22,164 nt of DNA from CAZKEG01 sp964601575. GTDB lineage: Bacteria > Desulfobacterota > Thermodesulfobacteria > Thermodesulfobacteriales > Thermodesulfatatoraceae. The translations under genes and the position numbers were made by a program. The notes beneath the pieces are model-generated. The model was not told the origin of the DNA, made no database searches, and was given only the letters and a program-made list of their open reading frames with translations. Below, piece after piece: positions 6,722 to 15,623 of the stretch. The stretch spans positions 1 through 22,164 of the forward strand of contig CAZROA010000094.1 of the NCBI GenBank assembly GCA_964601575.1, in the 5' to 3' direction. How positions within the stretch are numbered: the first letter of the stretch is position 1; each line of letters starts with the position of its first letter.

Positions 6722-8014
6722 ATGAAGATCTACCCCGTAAGTCTTGGTTGCCCCAAAAATCGTACGGATACTGAAAAACTTCTAGCCGCCTTAGTCAAAC
6801 AAGGTAATGAGGTTGTCCTTGATCCGGCAGAGGCCGATCTCCTCCTGGTAAACACCTGTGCCTTTATTCAGGAGGCGGTAGAAGAATCTATTGAGGTCAT
6901 CCTTGAGCTTGCCGAGGGGAAACGCCCGGAACAGAAGCTTGTGGTCTGTGGGTGTCTGGTTACCCGCTATGGAGAAGAGCTCCTTCCGGAATTTCCGGAA
7001 GTGGACCTCTTTTTGGGTATTGAACCCTACCGCCGGCCAGAACTTTTACAGGGCAAGAACTCAAAGAGATTGTGTCTAAAATTAGAAGGTCCGGAATTTT
7101 CAGAACGTCTCCTTACCGAAAGCCCTTTCTATGCCTACCTCAAAGTGGCTGAGGGCTGTAGTCATGCCTGTTCTTTTTGCCTCATCCCGCGACTGAGAGG
7201 GCCTTTAAGGAGTATCCCCGAAGAACTTATCCTCACCGAGGCTAGAAATCTACTGGCCCAAGGGATACAAGAGATCATCCTGGTAGGGCAGGATGTCTCG
7301 GCCTATGGTCTTGATCAAGGCAAGCGCCGCCTTGGGCCACTAGTAAAAAAACTGGTCAGCCTTTCTGAGCTTCGTTGGCTAAGGCTTCTTTATCTTAACC
7401 CCCAGGGCGTTACCGAAGAGCTTCTTGAGTCTATGGCGGCAAGCGAAAAGGTCTGCCCTTATTTTGATCTACCCGTGCAGCACGCAAGCCCCAAGATCCT
7501 CAGGACCATGAGACGGCCCTATCAACCGGAGGAGATCTTACGTCTTATCGAAAGAATTCGTAAAGGCTGGCCAGAGGCTGGGATACGTACCGCGGTAATC
7601 GTAGGATTCCCCGGAGAAACAGAAAAAGATTTTGAATTATTGCTTGAGTTTATAAAGGAAGCCCGTTTTGATCACCTGGGGGCCTTTGTTTTTTCTCCTG
7701 AAGAAGGCACTCCGGCGGCTAGAATGCCTAACCAAGTCCCAGAAGAGATCAAGCAAGAACGATTTGTTCGTCTCATGGAACAACAACAGGAGATCTCTCG
7801 ACAAAACCTCAAGAATCGTCTCGGAAAGGAGACTGAGGTCTTGGTCGAGGGCCTTGATGAGGAGGGTCGTCTTTATGGACATGCCTGTTTCCAGGCCCCG
7901 GAGATCGACGGAGTGACCTTTATTTCTGGAAAAAACGTCTCCCCGGGAGAGATTATCCGGGTACGCCTGGTGGAAGCCGGTACCTATGACCTAAAAGGCC
8001 GGGTCCTGAGATAG
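6722..8014 (+). CDS. rimO: Ribosomal protein S12 methylthiotransferase
   Basis: A radical-SAM enzyme that adds a methylthio group to the beta carbon of an Asp of ribosomal protein S12. The 430-residue protein has the N-terminal methylthiotransferase domain with cluster cysteines C10, C46 and C76, the radical SAM motif CSHACSFC (C146, C150, C153), and the DLPVQHAS motif. A TRAM domain covers about residues 365-430. The GCPKNRTDTE opening and the SHACSFCLIPRLRG loop favour RimO over MiaB. It starts 16 bases after panD with no obvious Shine-Dalgarno site. The spacer contains a 5-bp stem (GGACT/AGTCC, 6705-6721) just before the ATG that may be chance. The gene ends four bases from the convergent chelatase gene. 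Confidence 0.94.
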   Translation: MKIYPVSLGCPKNRTDTEKLLAALVKQGNEVVLDPAEADLLLVNTCAFIQEAVEESIEVILELAEGKRPEQKLVVCGCLVTRYGEELLPEFPEVDLFLGIEPYRRPELLQGKNSKRLCLKLEGPEFSERLLTESPFYAYLKVAEGCSHACSFCLIPRLRGPLRSIPEELILTEARNLLAQGIQEIILVGQDVSAYGLDQGKRRLGPLVKKLVSLSELRWLRLLYLNPQGVTEELLESMAASEKVCPYFDLPVQHASPKILRTMRRPYQPEEILRLIERIRKGWPEAGIRTAVIVGFPGETEKDFELLLEFIKEARFDHLGAFVFSPEEGTPAARMPNQVPEEIKQERFVRLMEQQQEISRQNLKNRLGKETEVLVEGLDEEGRLYGHACFQAPEIDGVTFISGKNVSPGEIIRVRLVEAGTYDLKGRVLR

Positions 8015-8018
8015 ATGG

Positions 8019-11000
8019 TCACCGCTTGGTTATAAAGACCTCTTTGGGCATCTCCTGAAGCATGGCCTGCCAGGTCTCTACCTCTTCGGCGGTGAGGATG
8101 TCTACGGCCCCGGCCTGAAACTCACCGCTCACCTCACCCATCTCGTCTTCAAGCCAGCCCTCGATCTCGGCGTAGATCTGTTTGAGCCCGGCTAGAGTTT
8201 TGGGATCAGCCTGCCATAGACCACGGGCCTCGGCCTCAAGGAGCCGTCTGGCGATCTCCTCTAGCGCCCAGGGATTATGAGCCTTGAAGAAACGGCGATT
8301 CTTTTCGTTGAGGACAAAGGTCCGGGCTATTTCGTCGAAGATCCAATCATCTACCTCTTGGGTAGTGGCCTCCCAGCCGTAGACTCGACCGATACGTTTG
8401 GCGATCTCTCCGGCCCCTTTGTAGCCGTGGCGTTTCATACCCTCGATCCACTTCGGATTTAAGAGCTTGGTCCGCACCACCCGACGGACCTCATCAGCCA
8501 GATCGCGGACCTCGATTCTTTCCGGTTCTCTGGTGTCACCGTAGTAGGCCCGCACTTTGTTTTCTGAAAAGTGCCGGGCGGCCACGGTGAGTCCACCATG
8601 GGTCCCAAAGTAGCAACAGCAGCCAAATAGATCGTATTCGTCGGTGACCACCTTGTTGAAGGTAACATCTACGGTCTTTAAGCTCTCGACCAACTCGGTG
8701 TAAGCCTTCTCTCCAAAGGCTCCGCGACCATAGGCATAGCCGTTCCAGTAAAGGAAGACCTCGGCCAAGTCTTTTTCTTCTCTCCAGGCCGAGGCATAGA
8801 CCGCAAGGTTTACCCCGGCCATGTAAGTACCGGGTTTGGAGGCAAAGATCCGAAAGGTGGCCCGCCGCAGGGCCTCTTTGGTCGAAAATTTGGTCTTGAG
8901 CTTTTCTAATTTTTCTAAGGTGTGCTTGCGAACGAAGTTCATCTCCAGGGGTTCATCCAGAGAGGCCACCATCTGGACGGCTTCGTCTATCAACTCTACA
9001 CAATTGGGGAAATTATCCCTAGTGATCCCCGAGACCCGGATGGTAACGTCTATACGCGGCCTACCCAGTTCGGAAAGAGGAATAACTTCTAAGCCTTTGA
9101 CCCTCCCGTTAGGAGCCCATACCGGTCGTACGCCAAGAAGAGCGAGTATTTTCCCCATGCCCTCACCGTCAGACCACATAATGTCGGTGCACATCCAGTA
9201 GATGGCCACGTTTTCTGGATAACGGCCTTCCTCGATCAGGTATTTTTCGAGCAAGGCCGAGGCAAGCCTTGTCCCGATCCGGTAGGCAGCCTTGGTGGGC
9301 ACCCGTTGGGGGTCAAGGGCGTAGAAATTGCGCCCGGTAGGGAGGACATCGTCCCGGCCACGAGTGATAAGGCCCGAAGGCCCGGGTTCGATATATTTCC
9401 CCTCAATTCCCATTAGTAGGGCCTTGATTTCTTGGGAGGCCTCGATCCGGCGGTCAAGGTCAAGGATGCGTTCCGAAAGCCGCAGAAGATCTGGATCGTT
9501 TGAGGAATTTTGGCCTTTGAGGACCCGGGCGATCAGTGCTTTGGCTCTCTTTTCTATCTCCTCCAGGAGTTCTCCAGAGCTCTTTTGATGGATAGGATCA
9601 AAGGCCCCCTGGTCTTTTAAAAGCTTTGAAAGATCTAGTCCCATCTCTCGGGCCACAAGCCTTCTTAAAGAGGGACCTCCGTCGGCCTCGTAACGCAGGA
9701 TGGCCTTGATAAATTCTACCCGTCTTTCCCCTTGGGGGATTTCGCCGAAGATGTGCATCCCGTCCTGGATCTGGGTGTTACGGATGCGACTTAAGGCCTC
9801 ATGGGCCCGACGCGTGATCTCGTCAAAGGGGAGGTCCGGTGAAAGCCTTATTTCCTGGTCCAGATTGGTTTTATGGATCAAATCTAGGATAAGATGTTTC
9901 AGGGCATGAGCCCGGCCCTGGTCGCCGAGTTTGGCCTGCTCGTATTCTCCCAGATAACGGGCCAGTTCTTCCAGTTCATCATATAGCCCGCTTTCGGTCA
10001 TCACCGTCTGCATGTGATCCACGAGCACGGCATAGCTTCGGCGTTTGGCAATAATGCCCTCAGGGGGATTATCGGCGTTATAAATGTAGAGATGCGGCAC
10101 CCGATGGATGACGAGATCCGGGAGACAGGCCTCAGAAAGCCCCACCCCTTTTCCCGGTAAAAACTCAAGGTTTCCGTGGGTACCGACATGGATTATGACA
10201 TCGGCCCCGAAGATCTCTTCAAGATAGCGATAGGTGGCTAAATATTGATGCGGCGGGGGGATGTCTGGGTCATGGAGGATCTTGCACACCCGACCATCGC
10301 ACCGCGGGCCGGCACAACCACGTTTAGGCTGGACACAAACCACTATATGACCAAATTTTAGGCCGGTAACAACGATCTTTCCCTGATAGACCATGGCTGG
10401 AGGGACGCCATTTACCTCCTGGCCTGGCGGATCGCCCCAAGTCTCCCGCACCCGCTTACGAACCTTTTCCGGAAACTCCTTCCACCAGCAGAGGTACTGC
10501 TCAAGGGGCACCAGGGTCAAGGCCCCGCCCTTTCTCACGATCTCCTCCACTGTAGTCCAGCGGAATTCGGAAATGGCCTTTCTTTCCAAGATGGCCTGAA
10601 TAAGCTCCCGTCCGTTTTCAGGGGCACCCTCGACCGTATAGCCGGCCTCTTTCAGGCGGGCCATGATCCTGGCCACGCTCTCCAGCGTATCTAGATGGGC
10701 TCCGGCACCCACCGTGGCCTCTACCGAGGCGCAGGGATTGTTATGGAGGACAAAGACAATTTTTCTCTCCTTTGGGGGTTTTTGTCGCAGCCTGATCCAT
10801 CGGCTTACCCTTTCTGCCAGGCGGCGACATCTTTCTCTTACCGGCATCCGGCGTTCCACTATGGCCCCGGTGGCTTGGTCTTCCTGGCGCTTTACAGCCC
10901 CAAGGAAGAAAGGCTCGATCACCCCCTCAAATTCAGGGAGGGCCACGGCCCAGCCGATGTCATTGGAAAGACCCTGGGTATCCTCCTCCCATTCTTCAAT

Positions 11001-11873
11001 GGATTTGTAATAAGAAGTAACTGGTTGAAACACCGGGACCCCCAGTCTTTTGAGAAGCTCTACTCCCGAGGCAGCTACCCTGGTATCGCTTAAATTGCGT
11101 GTGGTTGCACAGCCAAGGAAGAAGGGCTGAAGTTTGACCAAGGCCTCGATGCGTGGGCGCCCTTCTCGGTTGAGAAAGACTTCCCTGACCACCTCGGCAC
11201 TTCCCTTCGTCCCCAGGCCTTCGTCCCTGAGGCTGTAAGAAAAGGCCGGGAGCACATTGAGCCCTTGGGCTTCGAGTTCTTCGATCAAGGTATCTTCCAC
11301 TTCAAGGTTTTGGTTGACCCAATAGTGGCGGGAGAAGAGTATCCCCACCATGGGACGTATAAGGCCTCGGTAGTCCTTGTACCAGGCGAGATAATCCTCT
11401 ACACGCTCAAAGACGGAAGGAGCCTTGGGATGATAGAGACCCTCCCAGGGCATCTTCTTAGGGGGCAGGGGATCAAGGGGAAGCCCAAGGAGCCTTTGAC
11501 CGAAATACTTCAAGAGATTGACAAAATTTTCCTCCCCGCCGTAGACGAGGTATTGATAAGCCGTGGCCGGGATTTCCGTTTCTACCGAGGAAAGTCCCCA
11601 AAAGGTTGGATCATGACTTACCCAGACCACTGGGATTTTCTGCCCTAAAGTCTTGAAGCGGTTTTCTACCTCTTCCCAAAAGGTCTCAGAAGACCGATAA
11701 AGGACTACGGCCTCGGCCTTTTCGGCCTCCAAAAGGGCCCTTTCCAATAAGGCTGGGTCATTTTCGATCTTCTTGGAAGAAAAGAGGATGAGCTCAAAAT
11801 CTGAGATTTTTCTCGCAGCCTCTACCAAAAGGGGGAGATAACTATTCCACATGATAACAACTAGCCGTTTCAT
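8019..11873 (-). CDS. cobN: Large chelatase subunit, CobN/ChlH family
   Basis: A 1,284-residue protein of the CobN / magnesium-chelatase H family. This is the subunit that binds the tetrapyrrole and metal while partner AAA+ proteins hydrolyse ATP. Recognisable blocks include the N-terminal Rossmann-like start (KRLVVIMWNSYLPLL), the central HDPDIPPPHQYLATYR, HVGTHGNLEFLPGKG and IYNADNPPEG. The C-terminal part contains TDIMWSDGEGMGK, PRIDVTIRVSGI and the FGCCCYFGTHGG loop. Length fits CobN. Because nothing suggests photosynthesis, cobalt insertion for cobalamin is the likeliest role, but CobN-like proteins of anaerobes are not all characterised and the ChlI/ChlD or CobS/CobT partners are absent here. 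AGAGG sits five bases before the ATG. Upstream, 120 AT-rich bases show no terminator and no cobalamin riboswitch, so readthrough from the regulator gene is possible. Confidence 0.88.
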   Translation of the reverse strand: MKRLVVIMWNSYLPLLVEAARKISDFELILFSSKKIENDPALLERALLEAEKAEAVVLYRSSETFWEEVENRFKTLGQKIPVVWVSHDPTFWGLSSVETEIPATAYQYLVYGGEENFVNLLKYFGQRLLGLPLDPLPPKKMPWEGLYHPKAPSVFERVEDYLAWYKDYRGLIRPMVGILFSRHYWVNQNLEVEDTLIEELEAQGLNVLPAFSYSLRDEGLGTKGSAEVVREVFLNREGRPRIEALVKLQPFFLGCATTRNLSDTRVAASGVELLKRLGVPVFQPVTSYYKSIEEWEEDTQGLSNDIGWAVALPEFEGVIEPFFLGAVKRQEDQATGAIVERRMPVRERCRRLAERVSRWIRLRQKPPKERKIVFVLHNNPCASVEATVGAGAHLDTLESVARIMARLKEAGYTVEGAPENGRELIQAILERKAISEFRWTTVEEIVRKGGALTLVPLEQYLCWWKEFPEKVRKRVRETWGDPPGQEVNGVPPAMVYQGKIVVTGLKFGHIVVCVQPKRGCAGPRCDGRVCKILHDPDIPPPHQYLATYRYLEEIFGADVIIHVGTHGNLEFLPGKGVGLSEACLPDLVIHRVPHLYIYNADNPPEGIIAKRRSYAVLVDHMQTVMTESGLYDELEELARYLGEYEQAKLGDQGRAHALKHLILDLIHKTNLDQEIRLSPDLPFDEITRRAHEALSRIRNTQIQDGMHIFGEIPQGERRVEFIKAILRYEADGGPSLRRLVAREMGLDLSKLLKDQGAFDPIHQKSSGELLEEIEKRAKALIARVLKGQNSSNDPDLLRLSERILDLDRRIEASQEIKALLMGIEGKYIEPGPSGLITRGRDDVLPTGRNFYALDPQRVPTKAAYRIGTRLASALLEKYLIEEGRYPENVAIYWMCTDIMWSDGEGMGKILALLGVRPVWAPNGRVKGLEVIPLSELGRPRIDVTIRVSGITRDNFPNCVELIDEAVQMVASLDEPLEMNFVRKHTLEKLEKLKTKFSTKEALRRATFRIFASKPGTYMAGVNLAVYASAWREEKDLAEVFLYWNGYAYGRGAFGEKAYTELVESLKTVDVTFNKVVTDEYDLFGCCCYFGTHGGLTVAARHFSENKVRAYYGDTREPERIEVRDLADEVRRVVRTKLLNPKWIEGMKRHGYKGAGEIAKRIGRVYGWEATTQEVDDWIFDEIARTFVLNEKNRRFFKAHNPWALEEIARRLLEAEARGLWQADPKTLAGLKQIYAEIEGWLEDEMGEVSGEFQAGAVDILTAEEVETWQAMLQEMPKEVFITKR

Positions 11874-11994
11874 ATTTGCCTCTTGGTTTTGTTATAAATT
11901 TTAAATTTTTAACATGAAGTGATATCTTTTTACCATAATTATCTTTTCGTCAACAAGAGGGAAAGAGAAGAGGACAAAGTAGTTTAGGTGGGCT

Positions 11995-12540
11995 TTAATT
12001 TAAGAGGGCTTCCAGATCGGCCCCAAAGGTCTTTCCTGGAAGTTTGAGCAGCTTTTGTTGTCGAGGGAGTTCCGAAAGAGAGATGAGCTTAAATTTGAGC
12101 CTAGATAGACCCTTTTTACGGAGAAAGCCTCGAATTTCTTCGGTCAGACCTTCACCTTCACCTTTAAAGATTAAAAGGAGCAAATCATCGCATACCTTTA
12201 GGCTGATAAGGTCTACTCTTTGCGGAGAAAACACTTCTTGGGCCAATTCATGGAAAAGGACCTTCCCTAATTTGTCCAGATAGTCAAAAAAGTGCTTCAA
12301 GATTGGAAAGAGATAATGGTCTTTGTTAGGGAAATAGAGATAACTTTTACCCTTCTTTTCCCTTTCCAAGAGACCCTGCTCCTCAAGTTGATCCAAGGCA
12401 TTCTTTACCGGGGCCCAGGCTAGTCCTGTTTTCTGGGCGACTTTACGCCCCGAAATCCCGGCATTTTCGAAGATTACCAGGAGACTCAACCATTTAGATT
12501 TAGAATTGAGGATTTTTAATATTTCCTTTGCCGTTAACAT
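11995..12540 (-). CDS. Winged-helix transcriptional regulator
   Basis: A small protein of 181 residues from ATG 12540 (an in-frame ATG at 12573 would add 11 residues; neither has a clear binding site). Residues 10-70 form a winged helix: GRKVAQKTGLAWAPVKNALDQLEEQGLL is the helix-turn-helix and LEREKKGKSYLY the wing, in the MarR/ArsR style. The rest, with strands around VDLISLKVCDDLLLLIFKG, has the outline of the nucleotidyltransferase-like domain found fused to such helices, but the catalytic GS and Asp residues are missing, so this is only a hint. No ligand or metal site is evident. It lies upstream of the chelatase gene on the same strand and divergent from the hybrid kinase, so either could be its target. 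A perfect palindrome lies 60 bases upstream. Confidence 0.7.
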   Translation of the reverse strand: MLTAKEILKILNSKSKWLSLLVIFENAGISGRKVAQKTGLAWAPVKNALDQLEEQGLLEREKKGKSYLYFPNKDHYLFPILKHFFDYLDKLGKVLFHELAQEVFSPQRVDLISLKVCDDLLLLIFKGEGEGLTEEIRGFLRKKGLSRLKFKLISLSELPRQQKLLKLPGKTFGADLEALLN

Positions 12541-12599
12541 GATGAAATTTCCACTTTTCAAATAAGCTAACATTTGTTATGCATTTGTGCACACCTTTA

Positions 12600-12616
12600 T
12601 TAAGATCGAATCTTAA
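12600..12616. promoter_or_regulatory. Candidate operator: perfect 7-3-7 palindrome between divergent genes
   Basis: TTAAGAT and ATCTTAA are separated by CGA, a perfect inverted repeat of operator size in the 205-base divergent region. Next to it, at 12580-12594, are two short palindromes, ATGCAT and GTGCAC. The position, between the regulator start and the kinase start, fits binding by the winged-helix regulator, but no direct evidence exists. The rest of the region is AT-rich with no clear sigma-70 box pair. Confidence 0.4.
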
Positions 12617-12745
12617 ATCAAAGAGGTTTAACTTTTGACCTAAAAATAGATCAAAAAACTTAAAGGAGAGCTTTTTTCGAGACGAAGCCTTATTTCAAGA
12701 TTTTCTTATAGAGACAATATCAAATTTGAGTTAGGGGGGAAGGGG

Positions 12746-15511
12746 TTGAGTTCTTCCAAGAGAGAAAAGGGTTTTTTCCTTCCTACCCTTTCTTCATTAG
12801 AAGATTGGCAAGGTCTCCTTGATTCCTTTCCCGCTGGTATTTTTATTCTTGATTTGAATTTTCGCATCATTTTGGCCAATGAGACTATGGCCGCTCTTTT
12901 AAACAGAGATAAAAAAGAAATAAGAAAAGAAGTTTGTTACCAAATAGTTCATCAAACTGATAGTCCACCCTCATTTTGTCCTTACCAAAAATTTCTCAAG
13001 ACTAAACGCACAGAAACCAGGACCTTCTTTGAGGAAAGACTTAAGCGATTTTTTCAAGTCCATATTACACCTTTTTATGATGAAAAGAAAAGATTAACCG
13101 GTGTCGTCCATTTTTTGACCGATCTTACAGATACGATTAAAGCTGCAGAAAGGATAGATGATCTTTCTAGAAAGTGTCAGTTGATAGCTAATCATTTTGA
13201 TGGCCTTCTCTTTATTTCTTCTGAAGATCATGAAATAATCTTTGCTAATAAGGCCTTAAATGAGTATTTAGGTAAAGAAGCTGTTGGGGAGAAATGTTAT
13301 CAAGTTTTTTATAATTTTGACCGGGCCTGTCCTTGGTGTAAGAGTGCCGAGGTTTTAGCCGGAAAGATTAGACGACATACCTTTAAAAGTCCGAAAGATA
13401 ATCGTTGGTATTATGTTACCGAAAGTCCATTGCCTGAAGATGGCAAGGTTTCTAAGCTTACTTTAGCCGTCGATATTACCGAACTCAAAGAAACAGAAAA
13501 AGAACTTAAAAAGAGAGAAACCTTCCTTAAAGTTCTTAACCAAATTGTCTATAAATTTGTGAAAGGTAAGAGTTGGCAAAATTTATTAGAAGAATTTTCC
13601 CAAATATCTCAAATTTTGAATGTTAAAAGATTATACCTTTTTAGGAAATTAGAGGAAGAAAATCTCTATATTCTGCGTTGTGGTTGGCCGGAAGAAAAAT
13701 GTTTACCTGGCTGCGTAATTTCTAATAAGTTTTTGAGTAAAGTTTCTTGGACCTCTGGAGAAAGCCTTTCTGGACAATTAAAAGATTTTGCCCCGCTGGA
13801 TCCTTTTTTCAAAGATTTAGAGCTCTTTGTCATCTGGATACCCATCTTTTTAGAAGAATATTACTGGGGTTTTCTCGGAGCGGAGTTTTCCCATCCAGTT
13901 GAGGATTTTGCCCGCGAGGCCTTAAAGGCCCTGGCCGAAAACCTGGAAAACGTCCTTACCAGACATTGGATAGAGGAGTTACTGATCAAAGAGCGCGAAC
14001 GCCTTCTAGTTACTTTGAAGAGCATTGCTGACGGGGTCATCGTGACCAATCGAGAAGGCCGTATCATCCTAATGAATCGAGCCGCCCAGGAACTAACCGG
14101 TTGGGCCCAGGCCTTTGCCCAGGGAAAACCCTTAAACCAGGCCTTAAAGCTCTGTTATCCCTCCACTGATCAGCCTGAAGACGTCCTAGAGCCGGTCTTT
14201 CATTTCAAAAGGGTCTTTCGTCCGGCCCAAGATTTTATCCTCTTTAATCGCGAAGGTCGGCGGTTACAGATCCATTTGGTAGCCGCGCCTATCAAGAACG
14301 CTGCCGGAGAGATAGAAGGGGCGGTGATCGTTTTCCGAGATATTACACGCTATCGCCTCCTAAATCAGGAAGCCTATCAGCGAGAAAAACTTCAAGCCTT
14401 GGAGGTTATGGCCGGAGGGATTGCCCATGATTTCAATAACCTCCTTATGGCCATTGGGGGGCATCTTTCCCTGGCCAAGATCTATAATAAAGACCTTGAA
14501 AAACAAGCCCGGTTTCTTTCCCGAGCCGAACAGGCCTTAATTAAGGCCCAAAAACTCACCGAACGACTGCTCGTCTTCGCCAAAAGGGGTGTTCCGGCCA
14601 AAGAGGTAACAGACATAGCCAAGATCATCAGGGAGACCGTAGAATTTGTCCTTACCGGCTCTAACATAAATTTTGATCTTGAATTGCCTCCAGACCTCTG
14701 GCGGGTAGAGGTAGATGAGGTCCAATTGGCCCAAGTCATCCAAAATTTGGTCTTAAATGCTCGAGAGGCCATGCCCGGGGGCGGAACCCTTCTGGTCAAG
14801 GCCGAAAATTTTCTCCTGACCGAAAGTACCCATCTTCCCCTCAAACCAGGCCCCTATGTGCGGCTTACGGTAAAAGATACTGGTTGCGGTATCCCTTCGC
14901 CCTTGCTTCCCAAGATCTTTGATCCCTACTTTACTACCAAAGAAGGGGGAAGCGGTCTGGGACTTTCGGTGGTTTATTCTGTTATCAGTAGCCACAACGG
15001 CTATATTGAGGTGCGCTCCAAAGAAGGAGCCGGAACAACGTTTCTCATCTATCTCCCGGCCAAAGAGACGGTGTGTAAAGCTGAAGAAGGAAGAGAGCCC
15101 CAGGAGGTCATCCCTCAAGTGCAACCAGAAAAGGCCAAAGTCCTCATCCTTGACGATGAAGAAGAAGTGCGAGAGGTCCTTAAAGGCATGTTAGAATTTT
15201 TAGGCTACGAAGTAGAGACGGCCAGCAGTGCAGAAGAAACTATTGAAAAATATAGGCGGGCAAGAGAGAAAGGCCATCCCTTTGAGGCAGTTATTCTTGA
15301 TTTCACCCTCCCCGGGGCCCAAGGGACACAGGTCTTGGCTACCTTGAGAAAGCTTGACCCAGAAGTAAAGGCCATAATCACCAGTGGGTATGCCGATCCA
15401 TTGTTGGTCAAAGAAGTCGAAAAATGGGGGGCTAGGGCCTTTATCAAGAAACCTTTCCGTTTGGAAGAACTTGTTCGTACCCTGAATCAAATCTTCGGTC
15501 AGTCTCTTTAA
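12746..15511 (+). CDS. Hybrid histidine kinase: PAS-PAS-GAF-like-PAS-kinase-receiver
   Basis: A 921-residue cytoplasmic sensor kinase with no membrane segment. It starts at TTG 12746, supported by AGGGGGGA just upstream. Domains in order: PAS (about 20-125), PAS (145-250), a GAF-like region (260-400) and PAS (425-535). Then come the dimerisation helix with phospho-acceptor His561 (GGIAHDFNNLL), the ATPase domain (N671, DTGCGIP 711-717, GGSGLGLS 734-741) and a receiver with DD 803-804, phospho-acceptor Asp852, Thr879 and Lys901. All signalling residues are present. The first two PAS domains carry cysteine sets (C64/C78; C184, C195, C198 in CPWC) that could hold metal or haem. Base composition changes sharply near 13,880, at the end of the GAF-like part. 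No partner regulator is adjacent; it is divergent from the winged-helix gene. Confidence 0.92.
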   Translation: MSSSKREKGFFLPTLSSLEDWQGLLDSFPAGIFILDLNFRIILANETMAALLNRDKKEIRKEVCYQIVHQTDSPPSFCPYQKFLKTKRTETRTFFEERLKRFFQVHITPFYDEKKRLTGVVHFLTDLTDTIKAAERIDDLSRKCQLIANHFDGLLFISSEDHEIIFANKALNEYLGKEAVGEKCYQVFYNFDRACPWCKSAEVLAGKIRRHTFKSPKDNRWYYVTESPLPEDGKVSKLTLAVDITELKETEKELKKRETFLKVLNQIVYKFVKGKSWQNLLEEFSQISQILNVKRLYLFRKLEEENLYILRCGWPEEKCLPGCVISNKFLSKVSWTSGESLSGQLKDFAPLDPFFKDLELFVIWIPIFLEEYYWGFLGAEFSHPVEDFAREALKALAENLENVLTRHWIEELLIKERERLLVTLKSIADGVIVTNREGRIILMNRAAQELTGWAQAFAQGKPLNQALKLCYPSTDQPEDVLEPVFHFKRVFRPAQDFILFNREGRRLQIHLVAAPIKNAAGEIEGAVIVFRDITRYRLLNQEAYQREKLQALEVMAGGIAHDFNNLLMAIGGHLSLAKIYNKDLEKQARFLSRAEQALIKAQKLTERLLVFAKRGVPAKEVTDIAKIIRETVEFVLTGSNINFDLELPPDLWRVEVDEVQLAQVIQNLVLNAREAMPGGGTLLVKAENFLLTESTHLPLKPGPYVRLTVKDTGCGIPSPLLPKIFDPYFTTKEGGSGLGLSVVYSVISSHNGYIEVRSKEGAGTTFLIYLPAKETVCKAEEGREPQEVIPQVQPEKAKVLILDDEEEVREVLKGMLEFLGYEVETASSAEETIEKYRRAREKGHPFEAVILDFTLPGAQGTQVLATLRKLDPEVKAIITSGYADPLLVKEVEKWGARAFIKKPFRLEELVRTLNQIFGQSL

Positions 15512-15623
15512 ACGAGGAATCTTGTCCTTAATTTTGGGAAAGGGCCTTTGATCCAAATATTGGTCTTGTCTTGCAAGTTTTAAGTCCATTTGTTATCCAT
15601 GGCCAAACGTCCTGGAGGGGAAA

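Noticed and set aside
6702..6724. Small hairpin (GGACT/AGTCC) hiding the rimO start
   Set aside because: Five pairs with a seven-base loop is too weak to claim as regulation without comparative support.
10663..11093. Two plus-strand open frames (115 and 132 codons) within the chelatase gene
   Set aside because: They lie fully antisense to conserved CobN sequence, have no binding sites and show no recognisable domain.
11874..11994. Cobalamin riboswitch ahead of the chelatase gene
   Set aside because: The spacer is only about 120 bases, very AT-rich, and lacks a B12-box-like element or the needed stems.
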